Assembly (NCBI RefSeq): GCF_024437745.1
Contig: NZ_JANFNY010000012.1
Span: 11,692-75,691, forward strand
Length of the DNA stretch: 64,000 nucleotides
Reading direction: 5' to 3'
From: Roseomonas sp. GC11
GTDB lineage: Bacteria > Pseudomonadota > Alphaproteobacteria > Acetobacterales > Acetobacteraceae
Part shown: in pieces, positions 14,662 to 28,568 of the stretch
Numbering within the stretch: the stretch's first letter is position 1
Layout of the letters: the number at the start of each line of letters is the position of its first letter
Program-made: the position numbers and the translations under genes
The notes under the pieces: generated by a model
Seen by the model: the letters and a program-made list of their open reading frames with translations, nothing else
Databases searched by the model: none
Told to the model about the DNA's origin: nothing

Positions 14662-16395
14662 TCAGCCGAGGGGCAGCCGCACGACGAAGCGCGCGCCCGT
14701 CACCTTGCCGTCCTCGTCGCGGCGGTTCTCGGCGCTGATGCGCCCGCCCAGCCCCTCGACGATCTGCCGGCTGATGGACAGGCCCAGCCCCGAATGCTGC
14801 CCGAAGCGCTCGCCATGCGGGCGCTCCGAGTAGAAGCGGGCGAAGATCCCCTCCAGCTTGGCCTCGGGGATGCCGGGGCCTTCATCCTCGACGGTGAATT
14901 CCATCATCGCCCCGGTGGGGCGGGCGCGCATCCAGACGCGGCCGCGCTCGGGCGAGAAGGAAATGGCATTGCCCAGCAGGTTGCGGAACACCTGCACCAG
15001 GCGCCCCTCCACCCCGCGCACCACCAGCGGCCCGGCGGCCATGTCCAGCTCGACGATCGTATCGTCCTCGCCGCGCGTGGTGTTGTGCAGCTCCGCCAGG
15101 GCCGAGAGGATGGGGGCGATGTCCACCGGCTCCGACGCCGTGCGCGAGAGTTCGGCATCCACGCGCGAGGAATCGGCGATATCGGCGATCAGCCGGTCCA
15201 TCCGCACCGCGTCATCGGCGATGATGCCGAGCAGGCGCTTCTGGTGCTCCGGATTCTCGATGCGGCGCAGCGTCTCGATGGCGCTGCGCACGCTGGTCAG
15301 CGGGTTGCGGAGTTCGTGGGCGACATCGGCGGCGAAGCGCTCATTCATGTCGATGCGCGCCCACAGGGCGGTGGCGGAGGATTGCAGGTCGCGCGCCAGG
15401 ATGCCGATCTCGTCCTCCCGCGCCATCAGGGCGGAGGGGACGGAACCGGCGCGGCCCTTGCCCTGGCGCATGGCCGCCGCCGCCCCGGCCAGGGCCAGGA
15501 TGGGCGAGGCGATGGTGCGCGAGAGGTAGAGCGAGGCCGCGACCGTCAGCAGCAGCGCCAGCAGGAAGAGGCCGAGGACGGAGGAGCGGATATCGAGCAG
15601 CCGCGCATCCACCTCCCGCGCCTCGCGGGTGAGCAGGATGATGCCGACGCTCTGCCCGCCGCGCCGCGCTGGCTCGGCCACGGAGACGAGCAGCCGCCCC
15701 TCCTGGGTGCGGCGGATATAGGGGCGCACGCCGCCCTCAAGGGCGAGGCGCAGTTCCTCCCGCCGGTCCGGCCCCAGGGCGGGCTGCCAGTCGAAGGAGG
15801 GGGCATTCGGCCCGACATCGACGAAGACGGCGTCATCCGCGCTGCGCGGCCCGTAGACCGAGCGCGGCAGCAGGGCGAGGATGCGGTCATACAGCCCGGC
15901 GATGGTGCCGGCGAAGGCGCCGCGCGGCTCCGGCGGCGGCAGCGGCTCGGTGACGATGGCGCCGCCCTGGCCCTCGCGCACGCGGCTGTCGGCCACCAGC
16001 AGGCCGGTGGTGTCGAACAGCTTGGCCTGGGTGTTGGGGCTGGGCTCGGCCAGGCGGCGCAGCAGGGGGCGGGCGCTGTCCGGCACCAGGATGGCGCGGT
16101 CATCCTGGAGGCGGACGGCGGCCTCGGCAATGCCGGCGGCGTAGATGCGCGCCTGGGTGCGCAGCGACTCGACCTCGGCGGCGAGCAGCCCGTTCTGATA
16201 CTGGTCCAGGTAGAGCAGCGCCGCCGCCAGCAGCGCCGGCGCCATGACGTTCAGCAGCAGGATGCGGCGCAGCAGCGGCGAGACGCGGCGGCGCGGCGCG
16301 GCCTCGGCCGGCGCGCCGGCGGGAAGGGGGGCCGCCGGCGGAGTTGGTGCCGCAATGGGGGCCGCGGCGGGGGCGGGGCCGCCTGCGTCGGGCAA
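14662..16395 (-). CDS. chvG: Sensor histidine kinase, ChvG family
   Basis: Membrane sensor kinase (577 aa). A proline/alanine-rich N-terminus of about 35 residues is followed by a first membrane span (about 43-63), a periplasmic sensor domain and a second span (about 283-305). HAMP, HisKA with phospho-acceptor His360 in FAADVAHELRNPL, and HATPase with N-box LLGNAISFSP, EDEGPGIP and SGLGLSISRQIVE complete it. The start codon is TTG, with AAGGAAG 8 nt upstream and only 2 nt after the chvI stop. ChvG/ChvI (ExoS/ChvI) responds to acid and envelope stress in related bacteria; the signal here is unknown. Confidence 0.93.
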   Translation of the reverse strand: MPDAGGPAPAAAPIAAPTPPAAPLPAGAPAEAAPRRRVSPLLRRILLLNVMAPALLAAALLYLDQYQNGLLAAEVESLRTQARIYAAGIAEAAVRLQDDRAILVPDSARPLLRRLAEPSPNTQAKLFDTTGLLVADSRVREGQGGAIVTEPLPPPEPRGAFAGTIAGLYDRILALLPRSVYGPRSADDAVFVDVGPNAPSFDWQPALGPDRREELRLALEGGVRPYIRRTQEGRLLVSVAEPARRGGQSVGIILLTREAREVDARLLDIRSSVLGLFLLALLLTVAASLYLSRTIASPILALAGAAAAMRQGKGRAGSVPSALMAREDEIGILARDLQSSATALWARIDMNERFAADVAHELRNPLTSVRSAIETLRRIENPEHQKRLLGIIADDAVRMDRLIADIADSSRVDAELSRTASEPVDIAPILSALAELHNTTRGEDDTIVELDMAAGPLVVRGVEGRLVQVFRNLLGNAISFSPERGRVWMRARPTGAMMEFTVEDEGPGIPEAKLEGIFARFYSERPHGERFGQHSGLGLSISRQIVEGLGGRISAENRRDEDGKVTGARFVVRLPLG

Positions 16396-16397
16396 GG

Positions 16398-17099
16398 TCA
16401 GGCTTCCTTGTAGCGATAGCCGATGCCGTAGAGCGTCTCGATCATCGAGAAGTCGTCATCCACCGCGCGGAACTTCTTGCGCACGCGCTTCACATGGCTG
16501 TCGATGGTGCGGTCATCGACATAGATGGCCTCGCCATAGGCGGCATCGATCAGCTGGTCGCGGTTCTTCACCATGCCGGGGCGCTGGGCCAGCGCCTTGA
16601 CCAGCAGGAACTCGGTGACGGTGAGCTGCACCGCCTGCCCCTTCCAGGTGCAGGTGTGCTTGGTTTCGTCCAGCACGAGGTCGCCCCGGGTGATGACGCC
16701 GCTGGGCGGGGCGCCGCTGCCCTCGGCGCGGCTGGCCTCGTTGCGGCGCAGCAGGGCGCGGATGCGCTCGATCAGCAGGCGCTGGCTGAAGGGCTTGGTG
16801 ATGTAGTCATCCGCGCCGAGGCGCAGGCCCATCAGCTGGTCCAGTTCCTCATCCTTCGAGGTGAGGAAGATCACCGGCACGGAGGAGCGCTGGCGCAGGC
16901 GCTGCAGCAGTTCCATGCCGTCCATGCGGGGCATCTTGATGTCCAGCACGGCCAGGTCCACCGGGCGGGAGAGCAGGCCCTGCAGCGCGCTTTCCCCATC
17001 CGTGTAGGTGCGCACCTGGAAGCCTTCCTGCTCCAGCGTCATGGAGACGGAGGTCAGGATGTTGCGGTCGTCATCAACGAGGGCAATGGTCGCGGGCAT
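16398..17099 (-). CDS. chvI: Response regulator, OmpR family, ChvI-like
   Basis: A 233-aa two-component regulator. The receiver domain carries the acidic pocket LVDDD, phospho-acceptor Asp53 in [13 protein letters not shown], and Lys in [13 protein letters not shown] winged-helix DNA-binding domain follows ([16 protein letters not shown] ... [12 protein letters not shown] ... GIGYRYKE). The close match to the ChvI pattern [15 protein letters not shown] supports the name. It is the first gene of the chvI-chvG operon, divergent from the HugZ-like gene. Confidence 0.95.
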   Translation of the reverse strand: MPATIALVDDDRNILTSVSMTLEQEGFQVRTYTDGESALQGLLSRPVDLAVLDIKMPRMDGMELLQRLRQRSSVPVIFLTSKDEELDQLMGLRLGADDYITKPFSQRLLIERIRALLRRNEASRAEGSGAPPSGVITRGDLVLDETKHTCTWKGQAVQLTVTEFLLVKALAQRPGMVKNRDQLIDAAYGEAIYVDDRTIDSHVKRVRKKFRAVDDDFSMIETLYGIGYRYKEA

Positions 17100-17189
17100 G
17101 GGGAACTCTGTACTCCTTCCCCATCCACTCTGCCGCCCTTTTATGTCTTCTTTCGGGCCGGCGCCGCGTGGGGTGGCCCGAATGGGTTT

Positions 17190-17259
17190 CCAAAGGCCTC
17201 AGGCCTTTGGCGGCTGCAAGGCGCTGCCTTGCAGGTGCGAGAGGGGCGGAGCCCCTCTC
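17190..17259. repeat. Family C paired hairpins with an extra middle palindrome
   Basis: CCAAAGGCC-TCA-GGCCTTTGG (17190-17210), CTGCAAGGC-GCT-GCCTTGCAG (17214-17234) and GAGAGGGGC-GGA-GCCCCTCTC (17239-17259). All three stems are 9 bp and all loops 3 nt. Unlike most copies, it lies in a divergent intergenic region, between the 5' ends of chvI and the HugZ-like gene. Confidence 0.8.
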
Positions 17260-17356
17260 AGGAGCGGGCGCTGCGCCGCCCTGGGCCGTGGCGCCCCGGC
17301 TGCGTAGAGTGCCCTGTCGAGTTCCTTGGCGAGTCCCTGGCGGAGAGCGCGAGAAC

Positions 17357-18082
17357 ATGGAGAAGGATGAGGGGGTGGCGCGGGCGCGGGCCCTGCTGCG
17401 CGGGGCGCGCTCCGGGGCGCTGGCCACCCAGGAGGAGGGGCAGCCCTTCGCCAGCCTGGTGACGCCGGCCATGGCGCCGGATCTGTCCGTGCTGCTCTGG
17501 CTGTCCTCGCTCTCGGCCCATACGCGGCAGCTGGCGCGGGAGCCGCGCTGCGCCCTGCTGGTCCAGGGCGAGGCGGCCGAGGCGAATCCGCAGACCGCCC
17601 CTCGCGTGACTGTGACCGGGCTGGCCGAGCGGGTGGAGGGGGAGGATCTCGCCCCCCTGAAGGCGCGCTGGCTGGCCCTGCATCCCTATGCCGCGCTCTA
17701 TGCGGAGTTCGCGGATTTCGCGCTCTGGCGCATCCGGCCGCAGGCGGCGCTGCTGGTGGGCGGCTTCGCCGCCGCGCTGCGCCTGCGTGGCAGCGCGCTG
17801 CTGCCGGACCCCGTGGCCGCGCAAACCATTGCGGAAGCGGAATCTGACATTTGCGGGCATGTGAATGCCGACCATGCCGAGGCGCTGGGCCTCATCGCCA
17901 CCCGCCTGCTGGGGCAGCCGGAAGGGGCGTGGCGGATGGTGGCGGTGGATGTCGATGGCTGTGATCTGGTGGCCGGGGAGGGGCGGTGCCGGCTGAATTT
18001 CGCATCCCCCGTGGCGGCGCCCGATGGCGTGCGGCAGGCCCTGGTGGCGGCGGTGCGGCAGGCGCGGAATGGGGAGAAATAA
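17357..18082 (+). CDS. HugZ-like pyridoxamine-phosphate-oxidase-fold protein with DUF2470
   Basis: A 241-aa protein. The N-terminal split-barrel FMN-binding-like domain runs through about residue 145 (RSGALATQEEGQPFASLVTPA ... RVTVTGLAE). The C-terminal DUF2470 domain contains SDICGHVNADHAEALGLIA. This two-domain layout is that of HugZ/HutZ proteins, which bind or degrade haem in iron acquisition. No haem-uptake genes are nearby, so the haem role is family-based inference only. The ATG is preceded by a weak GGAGAG. Confidence 0.85.
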   Translation: MEKDEGVARARALLRGARSGALATQEEGQPFASLVTPAMAPDLSVLLWLSSLSAHTRQLAREPRCALLVQGEAAEANPQTAPRVTVTGLAERVEGEDLAPLKARWLALHPYAALYAEFADFALWRIRPQAALLVGGFAAALRLRGSALLPDPVAAQTIAEAESDICGHVNADHAEALGLIATRLLGQPEGAWRMVAVDVDGCDLVAGEGRCRLNFASPVAAPDGVRQALVAAVRQARNGEK

Positions 18083-18297
18083 GGCGGAATTCAGGCGCTT
18101 GCGGCAACTTGTATGATAATATGACAGGAACACATACATTGACCGCTGAACAGGCAACGTCCTAGTTTGTGAGACATCCGGCGTGCGGCGCATGGGGTGC
18201 GGTGCACGTGATGCGGCCCCGCGCCGGATATCCCCTCGGCTACTGCCCCGCCGGATTCCCGGTGGAGGAAAAGCGCCTTGACCGGAGTCCGCATCTG

Positions 18298-19914
<1,617 letters not shown>

Positions 19915-20432
19915 GAGAGAAGGCTCAATAAGAGAAGGCTGGGGGAGACAGGGTCTCCCCCAGACCCCCGCCATCAGTCTGGCGTCCCGCCTGGACGGGA
20001 GACGGCGGCAGCCTGACAGAAAAAAGATGGGGGTCCGGGGGAATGCTTTCCCCCGGACTTTTTTTGACCCTGCCCGATGCCGCGCCGCGTCATGATTTTT
20101 CCATGGCGCCGGGCGGGCTGAGCGTTCATAACGCCGGGCGGGTGCGCCATCGCGGCCACCTGGACCCGCGAGCGTGCGGGAAAGACTGGAGGCTGCGCCG
20201 GGCGCGATCCCCCGCTGAGCGGGGGCGTGGCGGCGTTTCCGGCCACATGGGTGCGTTCCGCGGCAGCCCCCGCGGCCCCTCCATGCCGCCCGAGACGCCG
20301 AGTACCTCCCCGCAGGGGGAGGGTGAGACCCGGTCCGGCACTGGCACTTCCCGCATCGCTCATTTGACACCCCGCCGCCCGGCGGGGAACGCCGTGCCCG
20401 TGACGACGGGCCGCGATGCCACAGGGACTTTC
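19915..20432. other. Intergenic region between pckA and pnp
   Basis: About 520 nt. The first 150 nt hold a family E/B palindrome set (19939-20066). The rest has no gene that I can support. rpsO, the usual pnp neighbour, is not here. Near pnp there are two small inverted repeats, CCCGCCG/CGGCGGG (20371-20386) and GCCCG/CGGGC (20396-20411 region). They could form leader hairpins of the kind RNase III cuts in pnp mRNA of other bacteria; this is speculative. Confidence 0.5.
19939..20066 (+). terminator. Family E hairpin plus family B terminator after pckA
   Basis: First, CTGGGGGAGAC-AGG-GTCTCCCCCAG (19939-19963). Then a box 2-type segment GGCGTCCCGCC...GGGAGACGGCGGCAGCC. Then the strong hairpin GTCCGGGGGAA/TTCCCCCGGAC (20033-20058), followed by TTTTTTT. 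The last element is a textbook intrinsic terminator, and near-identical copies occur at 45255 and 62667. Confidence 0.85.
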
Positions 20433-22643
<2,211 letters not shown>

Positions 22644-22679
22644 GACCGGGATCAGGACCCGGATCAGGACCGGGACCAA
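22644..22679 (+). repeat. 12-bp tandem repeat directly after the pnp stop
   Basis: Three units of GACCGGGATCAG-type sequence (GACCGGGATCAG, GACCCGGATCAG, GACCGGGACCAA) begin with the first base after the TAA. Read in frame they encode DRDQ/DPDQ/DRDQ, extending the acidic-basic tail seen before the stop. Downstream of it lie GGGGCATGCCCC-type palindromes, but no T-run terminator. Confidence 0.75.
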
Positions 22680-22870
22680 GACGTGCGCCGGGGCAGCGAT
22701 GCCCCGGCCCATGGGGGGCGGCAAGGCCGCCTCCCCTCCGCATGGCGCGGCCGGGGCATGCCCCGGGGCACGCCATTGGCGGCCAGCCGCAAGAGGGGGC
22801 TACGAAGCTGTCTCCTGTGGCGCTATATGACGCTCTCGTGATGAATGGCTTCTGGGGACGGTAGGCTGCG

Positions 22871-24271
22871 GTGAAGGCGATCAACGCGATCCGGATGGGC
22901 GGTGTGGACGTTCTGCCCCTCGTCGAAGGTGGCAAGGGCGTGGCCGTGTCCACGGGGGCTTCCTGTGGGGAATGGGCGGGCGCCGGCGGCGTCGGCACCT
23001 TTTCCGGCGTCAATGCCGACAGCTATGACGCGGATGGCCATGTCATCCGGCAGGTCTATCAGGGCCGCACCCGGCGGGACCGGCATGAGGAACTGGTGGC
23101 CTATGGCATCTCGGGCGGCATCGCCCAGGCGCGCGAGGCCCATGAGCGGGCCAATGGCAAGGGCCGCATCCACATCAACGTGCTGTGGGAGATGGGCGGT
23201 GCCGAGCGCGTGCTGCGCGGCGTGCTGGAAGGCGCCAAGGGGCTGATCAACGGCGTCACCTGCGGCGCCGGCATGCCCTACAAGCTGGCTGAGATCGCCC
23301 GCGAATTCAACGTCTTCTACTATCCCATCGTGTCCTCCGCCCGCGCTTTCGCGGCGCTGTGGAAGCGCAGCTACTCCAAGACGGCGGAGCTGCTGGGCGG
23401 CGTGGTCTATGAGGACCCCTGGCTGGCCGGCGGCCATAACGGCCTCTCCAACTCCGAGGACCCGGCCAAGCCCGAGGCGCCCTATGAGCGCGTGCGCAAG
23501 CTGCGCGAGCAGATGCGCCAGTTCGGCCTGGGCGATGTGCCGATCATCATGGCCGGCGGCGTCTGGTGGCTGGAGGAGTGGGAAGACTGGATCGACAACC
23601 CGGAGCTGGGTCCCGTCGCCTTCCAGTTCGGCACCCGCCCGCTGCTGACCCGCGAGAGCCCGATCAGCGACGCCTGGAAGCAGCGCCTGCTGGAGCTGAA
23701 GCCCGGCGATGTGCTGCTCCAGCCCTTCTCGCCCACCGGCTTCTACTCCTCCGCGGTGCGCAACGAGTTCCTGCGCGACCTTGAGGCGCGCAGCGAGCGG
23801 CAGGTGGCCTATTCGCCCGAGCTGCTCGGCGAGCACACGGCGGAATATGGCATCGGCCCGCGCAAGCGCCCCGTCTGGCTCGCCCCCGGCGACCGGGAGC
23901 GTGTCATCCACTGGGAGGGCGAGGGCTTCACCGAGGCGCTGCGCACCCCGGACAACACGCTGGTCTTCGTCACGCCCGAGCAGTCGCGCGAGATCCTGAA
24001 GGACCAGACGGATTGCATGGGCTGCCTCTCCCATTGCCGCTTCAGCAACTGGACGCAGCACGGCCCGGACTACACCAACGGCAAGAAGGCCGATCCGCGC
24101 AGCTTCTGCATCCAGAAGACGCTGCAGGACATCGCGCATGACGGCAGCATCGAGCACAACCTGATGTTCGCCGGCCACAATGCCTATCGCTTCGGGCAGG
24201 ACCCCTTCTACTCGAACGGCTTCATCCCGACGGTGAAGCAGCTGGTCGAGCGGATCATGTCCGGCCGCTGA
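22871..24271 (+). CDS. Nitronate monooxygenase-family flavoprotein with C-terminal cysteine cluster
   Basis: A 466-aa protein of the NMO / 2-nitropropane dioxygenase group, FMN-dependent TIM-barrel oxidoreductases. Barrel landmarks are SCGEWAGAGGVGTFSG, GLINGVTCGAGMPYKL, LAGGHNG, PIIMAGGVW and GPVAFQFGTRPLL. After the barrel is an extra region with Cys382, Cys385, Cys389 and Cys413 (C-x2-C-x3-C-x23-C), not part of the classical NMO fold. The start is GTG with TAGG upstream. The substrate is unknown; nitronate oxidation is only one option. A strong terminator follows. Confidence 0.85.
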   Translation: MKAINAIRMGGVDVLPLVEGGKGVAVSTGASCGEWAGAGGVGTFSGVNADSYDADGHVIRQVYQGRTRRDRHEELVAYGISGGIAQAREAHERANGKGRIHINVLWEMGGAERVLRGVLEGAKGLINGVTCGAGMPYKLAEIAREFNVFYYPIVSSARAFAALWKRSYSKTAELLGGVVYEDPWLAGGHNGLSNSEDPAKPEAPYERVRKLREQMRQFGLGDVPIIMAGGVWWLEEWEDWIDNPELGPVAFQFGTRPLLTRESPISDAWKQRLLELKPGDVLLQPFSPTGFYSSAVRNEFLRDLEARSERQVAYSPELLGEHTAEYGIGPRKRPVWLAPGDRERVIHWEGEGFTEALRTPDNTLVFVTPEQSREILKDQTDCMGCLSHCRFSNWTQHGPDYTNGKKADPRSFCIQKTLQDIAHDGSIEHNLMFAGHNAYRFGQDPFYSNGFIPTVKQLVERIMSGR

Positions 24272-24302
24272 GCGGCACCGCTCCATCAAGCCTCGGTGAA
24301 CG

Positions 24303-24330
24303 CGCCCGGCCCCCGGCCGGGCGTTTTTTT
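24303..24330 (+). terminator. Intrinsic terminator of the NMO-family gene
   Basis: CGCCCGGCC pairs with GGCCGGGCG around a 3-nt loop and is followed by TTTTTTT, about 30 nt after the stop codon. Confidence 0.88.
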
Positions 24331-24408
24331 GTCAGGCTGCCGCCATCTCCCGTCCAGGCGGGACGCGAACAGAAAAAAGTTTTTTGGTTCTTTTTTCCAA
24401 AAAAGAAC
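24331..24408 (-). repeat. Family A repeat, reverse orientation (boxes 2 and 1)
   Basis: It begins with the asymmetric box 2 (GTCAGGCTGCCGCC...GGCGGGACGC), then AAAAAAGTTTTTT and the box 1 hairpin GGTTCTTTTTT/AAAAAAGAAC (24386-24408). Box 3 is absent. It lies in the convergent gap between the NMO-family gene and rmuC. Confidence 0.78.
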
Positions 24409-24410
24409 TC

Positions 24411-25598
24411 TTATTCCTTTTCCTCTGATTGTTTGTTTTCAATCCGCACCGGCTCCGCCGCATCCTCCAGCTCGACCTGCTCGATGCGCGCCCCGGTGCG
24501 GATCAGCTTGTCGGTGCTGATCTCGATCTGGCGGATATCGTCCTGGGCCTGGGCGAAATGGCTCTTGAGCCGGCCCACCCTCTCGCCCAGCCGGGCGACA
24601 TCGCCCACCAGCTTCGCCACCTCCTCCTGGATGCGCCCGGCCTGGGCGCGCATCCGCACATCCTGCATCAGCGCCCGCATGGCCGAGAGCATGGCCCAGA
24701 GCGTGGTGGGCGAGGCGATATAGACCCGCCGCCGCTGGGCCTCGTCCACCACGGCGGCGAAGCCGGTGTGCAGTTCGGCGAAAATGGCCTCCGAGGGCAC
24801 GAACAGAATGGCGCCCTCCGCCGTCTCGCCGGGGAGGAGGTATTTGCGCGCGATGTCGTCCACATGCCGGCGCATATCGGCGGCGAATTGCCGGGTGGCG
24901 ATGGCGCGGGCCGGGGCGTCCTCCGCCGCGCGCAGGGCGTTCCAGGCCTCCAGGGGGAATTTGCTGTCCACCACCACCGGGCCGGGCGGGTAGGGCAGGC
25001 GGATCAGGCAGTCGCAGCGCGTGCCGTTGGAGAGGACATGCTGCCAGGAGAAGCCCTCCGGCGGCAGGCGGTCCTCGATCAGCTGGCGCAGCTGCATCTC
25101 GCCGAAGGCGCCGCGCGCCTGCTTGTTGCCCAGGATGCCGGCCAGGGTCGTCACCTGCTGGCCGAGCGCCTCCATGTTCTGCCGGGCGGCGTCGATCACG
25201 GCGAGGCGCTCATGGATTTGCCCGGCGGCCTCCTGCGCCTTCTGCGCCTGGGCGAGCAGGCTTTGCGCCAGCTTCTCGTTCTGCGCGGCCAGGGCGGCGT
25301 CCAGCCGCTCATTCTGCGCGGCGATCGCGCGCGTCATCACCGTGGCGGAGGCGGCGATCCGGTCGTTCTGCGCCAGCAGGGCGGAGTCGAGGCGGTGCAC
25401 GGTCTCGGCCAGGCGGTCGGCGGTGAAGCCGGCCAGGCGCTCCTGCGTGCCCGCCAGGGCCTCCAGCTTGCCCGCCAGCAGGGCGAAGCCCTCCAGGGCG
25501 GTGTCACGCTGGGGGCGGCGGGCCAGCGCCAGCAGCACCAGGAGAAGGGCCGCGGCCAGGATCATCAGAAGCGCAGCGGGGATGATCCAGTCAGGCAT
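24411..25598 (-). CDS. rmuC: DNA recombination protein RmuC
   Basis: A 395-aa RmuC-family protein. An N-terminal membrane anchor (PAALLMILAAALLLVLLALA) is followed by a long coiled coil with repeated AAQNE/AQNDR segments (residues about 40-150). Then comes the conserved nuclease-like core, with QARGAFGEMQLRQLIED, VVVDSKFPLEAW and ILFVPSEAIFAEL. Family members limit DNA inversions between short repeats and have a PD-(D/E)XK-like fold. The length is usual. It ends 3 nt from a family A repeat. Confidence 0.94.
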   Translation of the reverse strand: MPDWIIPAALLMILAAALLLVLLALARRPQRDTALEGFALLAGKLEALAGTQERLAGFTADRLAETVHRLDSALLAQNDRIAASATVMTRAIAAQNERLDAALAAQNEKLAQSLLAQAQKAQEAAGQIHERLAVIDAARQNMEALGQQVTTLAGILGNKQARGAFGEMQLRQLIEDRLPPEGFSWQHVLSNGTRCDCLIRLPYPPGPVVVDSKFPLEAWNALRAAEDAPARAIATRQFAADMRRHVDDIARKYLLPGETAEGAILFVPSEAIFAELHTGFAAVVDEAQRRRVYIASPTTLWAMLSAMRALMQDVRMRAQAGRIQEEVAKLVGDVARLGERVGRLKSHFAQAQDDIRQIEISTDKLIRTGARIEQVELEDAAEPVRIENKQSEEKE

Positions 25599-25637
25599 CC
25601 GGGTTTCTCCAAGAATCCTCGCAGCTTAGCGCAAGCA

Positions 25638-25692
25638 GCGGGAGGGCGCTGCCCTCCCGCGCCCTCCCGCCGGGGGGACAGGGTCCCCCCGG
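25638..25692. repeat. Family E paired GC hairpins
   Basis: GCGGGAGGGC-GCT-GCCCTCCCGC (25638-25660) followed by CCGGGGGGAC-AGG-GTCCCCCCGG (25670-25692), then ACCCCGCCTTCAGG. Ten-bp stems, 3-nt loops. This copy lies in the divergent space between rmuC and the XRE-cupin regulator, so it cannot be a simple 3'-end terminator. Confidence 0.8.
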
Positions 25693-25715
25693 ACCCCGCC
25701 TTCAGGGTTGTCAAA

Positions 25716-25754
25716 ATTCTCTAAATGGGGAAAAATTCTCTCATGAGAGAGAAT
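25716..25754 (+). promoter_or_regulatory. Candidate operator of the XRE-cupin regulator
   Basis: ATTCTCT occurs at 25716 and again 19 nt later at 25735. The second copy forms a perfect inverted repeat ATTCTCTC-ATGA-GAGAGAAT (25735-25754). The local sequence is AT-rich in a GC-rich genome. Both candidate start codons (25725 and 25743) fall inside this block. That arrangement suggests autorepression by the encoded helix-turn-helix protein. No ribosome binding site is visible, so the transcript may be leaderless. Confidence 0.55.
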
Positions 25755-26321
25755 CAGGCTGCCGATCCGCTGGAAGCGCGTATTGCCGCCCGCCTCGCCC
25801 GGCTGCGGGGGGAGCGCGGGGTGCCGCTGGAGCAACTGGCCGAGCGCACCGGCATCAGCCGCGCCACCCTGTCGCGGCTGGAGCGCGGGGAGGCCAGCCC
25901 TACCGCCGCCATGCTCGGGCGGCTGTGCACCGCCTATGGGCTGACCCTCTCGCGCCTGATGGCGGAGGTGGAGGAGGCCGCGCCCGGCTTCATCCCGGCC
26001 GCCGCGCAGGCGTGCTGGACCGACCCGGAGAGCGGCTTTCACCGCCGCGTCGTCTCGCCGCCGGGGGCCGGGCTGCGGGGGGAGATGATCGAGGGCCGCC
26101 TGCCGCCCGGGGCCGTCATCGCCTATGCGGCGGCGCCGCAGGCGGGGCTGGAGCACCACATCTGGCTGCTGGAAGGCGCGCTGGAGATGATGGTGGAGGG
26201 GGTGACGCACCGCCTCTCGCCCGGGGATTGCCTGCGCTACCGGCTGCATGGGCCGTCGCGCTTTCACTGTCCGGCCGGGGGGGGCGCGGCGCGCTACGTC
26301 CTGGCCCTCATCCTGCCCTGA
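25725..26321 (+). CDS. XRE-family regulator with cupin domain
   Basis: A 198-aa transcription regulator. The N-terminal helix-turn-helix runs from about residue 17 to 75: RLARLRGERGVPLEQLAERT, then GISRATLSRLERGEASPT, the recognition helix. A C-terminal cupin barrel includes LEHHIWLLEGALEMMVEG and LSPGDCLRYR. This is the architecture of SutR/PuuR-like regulators that bind a small ligand in the cupin. Start at 25725 or 25743 is undecided; both are in the operator-like repeat. A GNAT gene follows after 11 nt and is likely its target. Confidence 0.9.
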   Translation: MGKNSLMRENQAADPLEARIAARLARLRGERGVPLEQLAERTGISRATLSRLERGEASPTAAMLGRLCTAYGLTLSRLMAEVEEAAPGFIPAAAQACWTDPESGFHRRVVSPPGAGLRGEMIEGRLPPGAVIAYAAAPQAGLEHHIWLLEGALEMMVEGVTHRLSPGDCLRYRLHGPSRFHCPAGGGAARYVLALILP

Positions 26322-26332
26322 GGAGGGGCCGC

Positions 26333-26845
26333 ATGGTCATCGAGGAACTCACCGCCGACACCCTGCCCACCGCGCTGCCGGAGCTGGCGGCGCTGCTGGA
26401 GGATTGCGTGGCCGCGGGGGCCAGCATCGGCTTCCTGCACCCCATGGCGGAAGGCGAGGCGGCGGCGTGGTGGAGCGGGCTGGAGGGCAGCCTGCGCGAG
26501 GGTTCCCGCCGTGTGCTGGTGGCGCGGCGGGAGGGGCGCATCCTGGGCACGGGGGCGCTGGCCCTGGCCGGGCTGCCGAATGGCCGGCACCGCGCGGAGG
26601 TCTCGAAGGTGATGGTGCATCCGGGCGCGCGGCGCCAGGGCGTGGCGCGCGCCATCCTGTCCGGGCTCTACCGCCTCGCGCTGGCGGAGGGCCGCCACCT
26701 GCTGGTGCTGGACACCCGGGCGGGGGATGCGGGTGAGCCGCTCTACCGGGCCGATGGCTGGCAGGAGGCGGGGACGATTCCCGGCTATGCCCTGGCGAGC
26801 GAGGGCGGCACCGACCCCACGGTGTTCTACTACAAAACCCTCTAG
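26333..26845 (+). CDS. GNAT-family N-acetyltransferase
   Basis: A 170-aa acetyltransferase. Its acetyl-CoA loop is [20 protein letters not shown], with R-R-Q-G-V-A. The C-terminal half has [25 protein letters not shown], typical of GNATs that modify small amines or antibiotics. Strong AGGAGG ribosome binding site. It forms an operon with the upstream XRE-cupin regulator, so expression probably answers to the cupin ligand. The substrate is unknown. Confidence 0.9.
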   Translation: MVIEELTADTLPTALPELAALLEDCVAAGASIGFLHPMAEGEAAAWWSGLEGSLREGSRRVLVARREGRILGTGALALAGLPNGRHRAEVSKVMVHPGARRQGVARAILSGLYRLALAEGRHLLVLDTRAGDAGEPLYRADGWQEAGTIPGYALASEGGTDPTVFYYKTL

Positions 26846-26852
26846 GCGGGGT

Positions 26853-26906
26853 CCGGGGTGGCCCTGCCACCCCGGTGGGGAGGTCCGGGAGGGGCAAGGC
26901 CCCTCC
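26853..26906. repeat. Family D paired GC hairpins
   Basis: CCGGGGTGGC-CCT-GCCACCCCGG (26853-26875) followed by GGAGGGGC-AAG-GCCCCTCC (ending 26906). It sits in the convergent gap between the GNAT gene and purH. Confidence 0.78.
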
Positions 26907-26917
26907 TGGCCGGGGTC

Positions 26918-28495
<1,578 letters not shown>

Positions 28496-28568
28496 GGCGG
28501 TCCAACCTTCCAGCAGTCTCGTCGCGCGGGGGCTTAGACCCTCACGTGCCCCCACTCAACCTTTCTTC

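Noticed and set aside
18083-18297. A defined pckA promoter (TTGCGG / TATGATAAT-like words around 18100-18125)
   Set aside because: The AT-rich TATGATAATATG stretch is a fair -10 candidate, but spacing to a -35 is ambiguous and no regulator site could be identified, so it is not listed.
22680-22870. A gene or small RNA between pnp and the NMO-family gene
   Set aside because: There are GGGGCATGCCCC-type palindromes but no promoter, no T-run terminator and no protein-like frame beyond the D/R-rich continuation.
25718-25760. A toxin-antitoxin pair (XRE regulator plus GNAT toxin)
   Set aside because: The XRE protein has a cupin ligand domain and stands at 198 aa, unlike the small RHH/XRE antitoxins of GNAT toxins. 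The pair is better read as regulator plus metabolic acetyltransferase.
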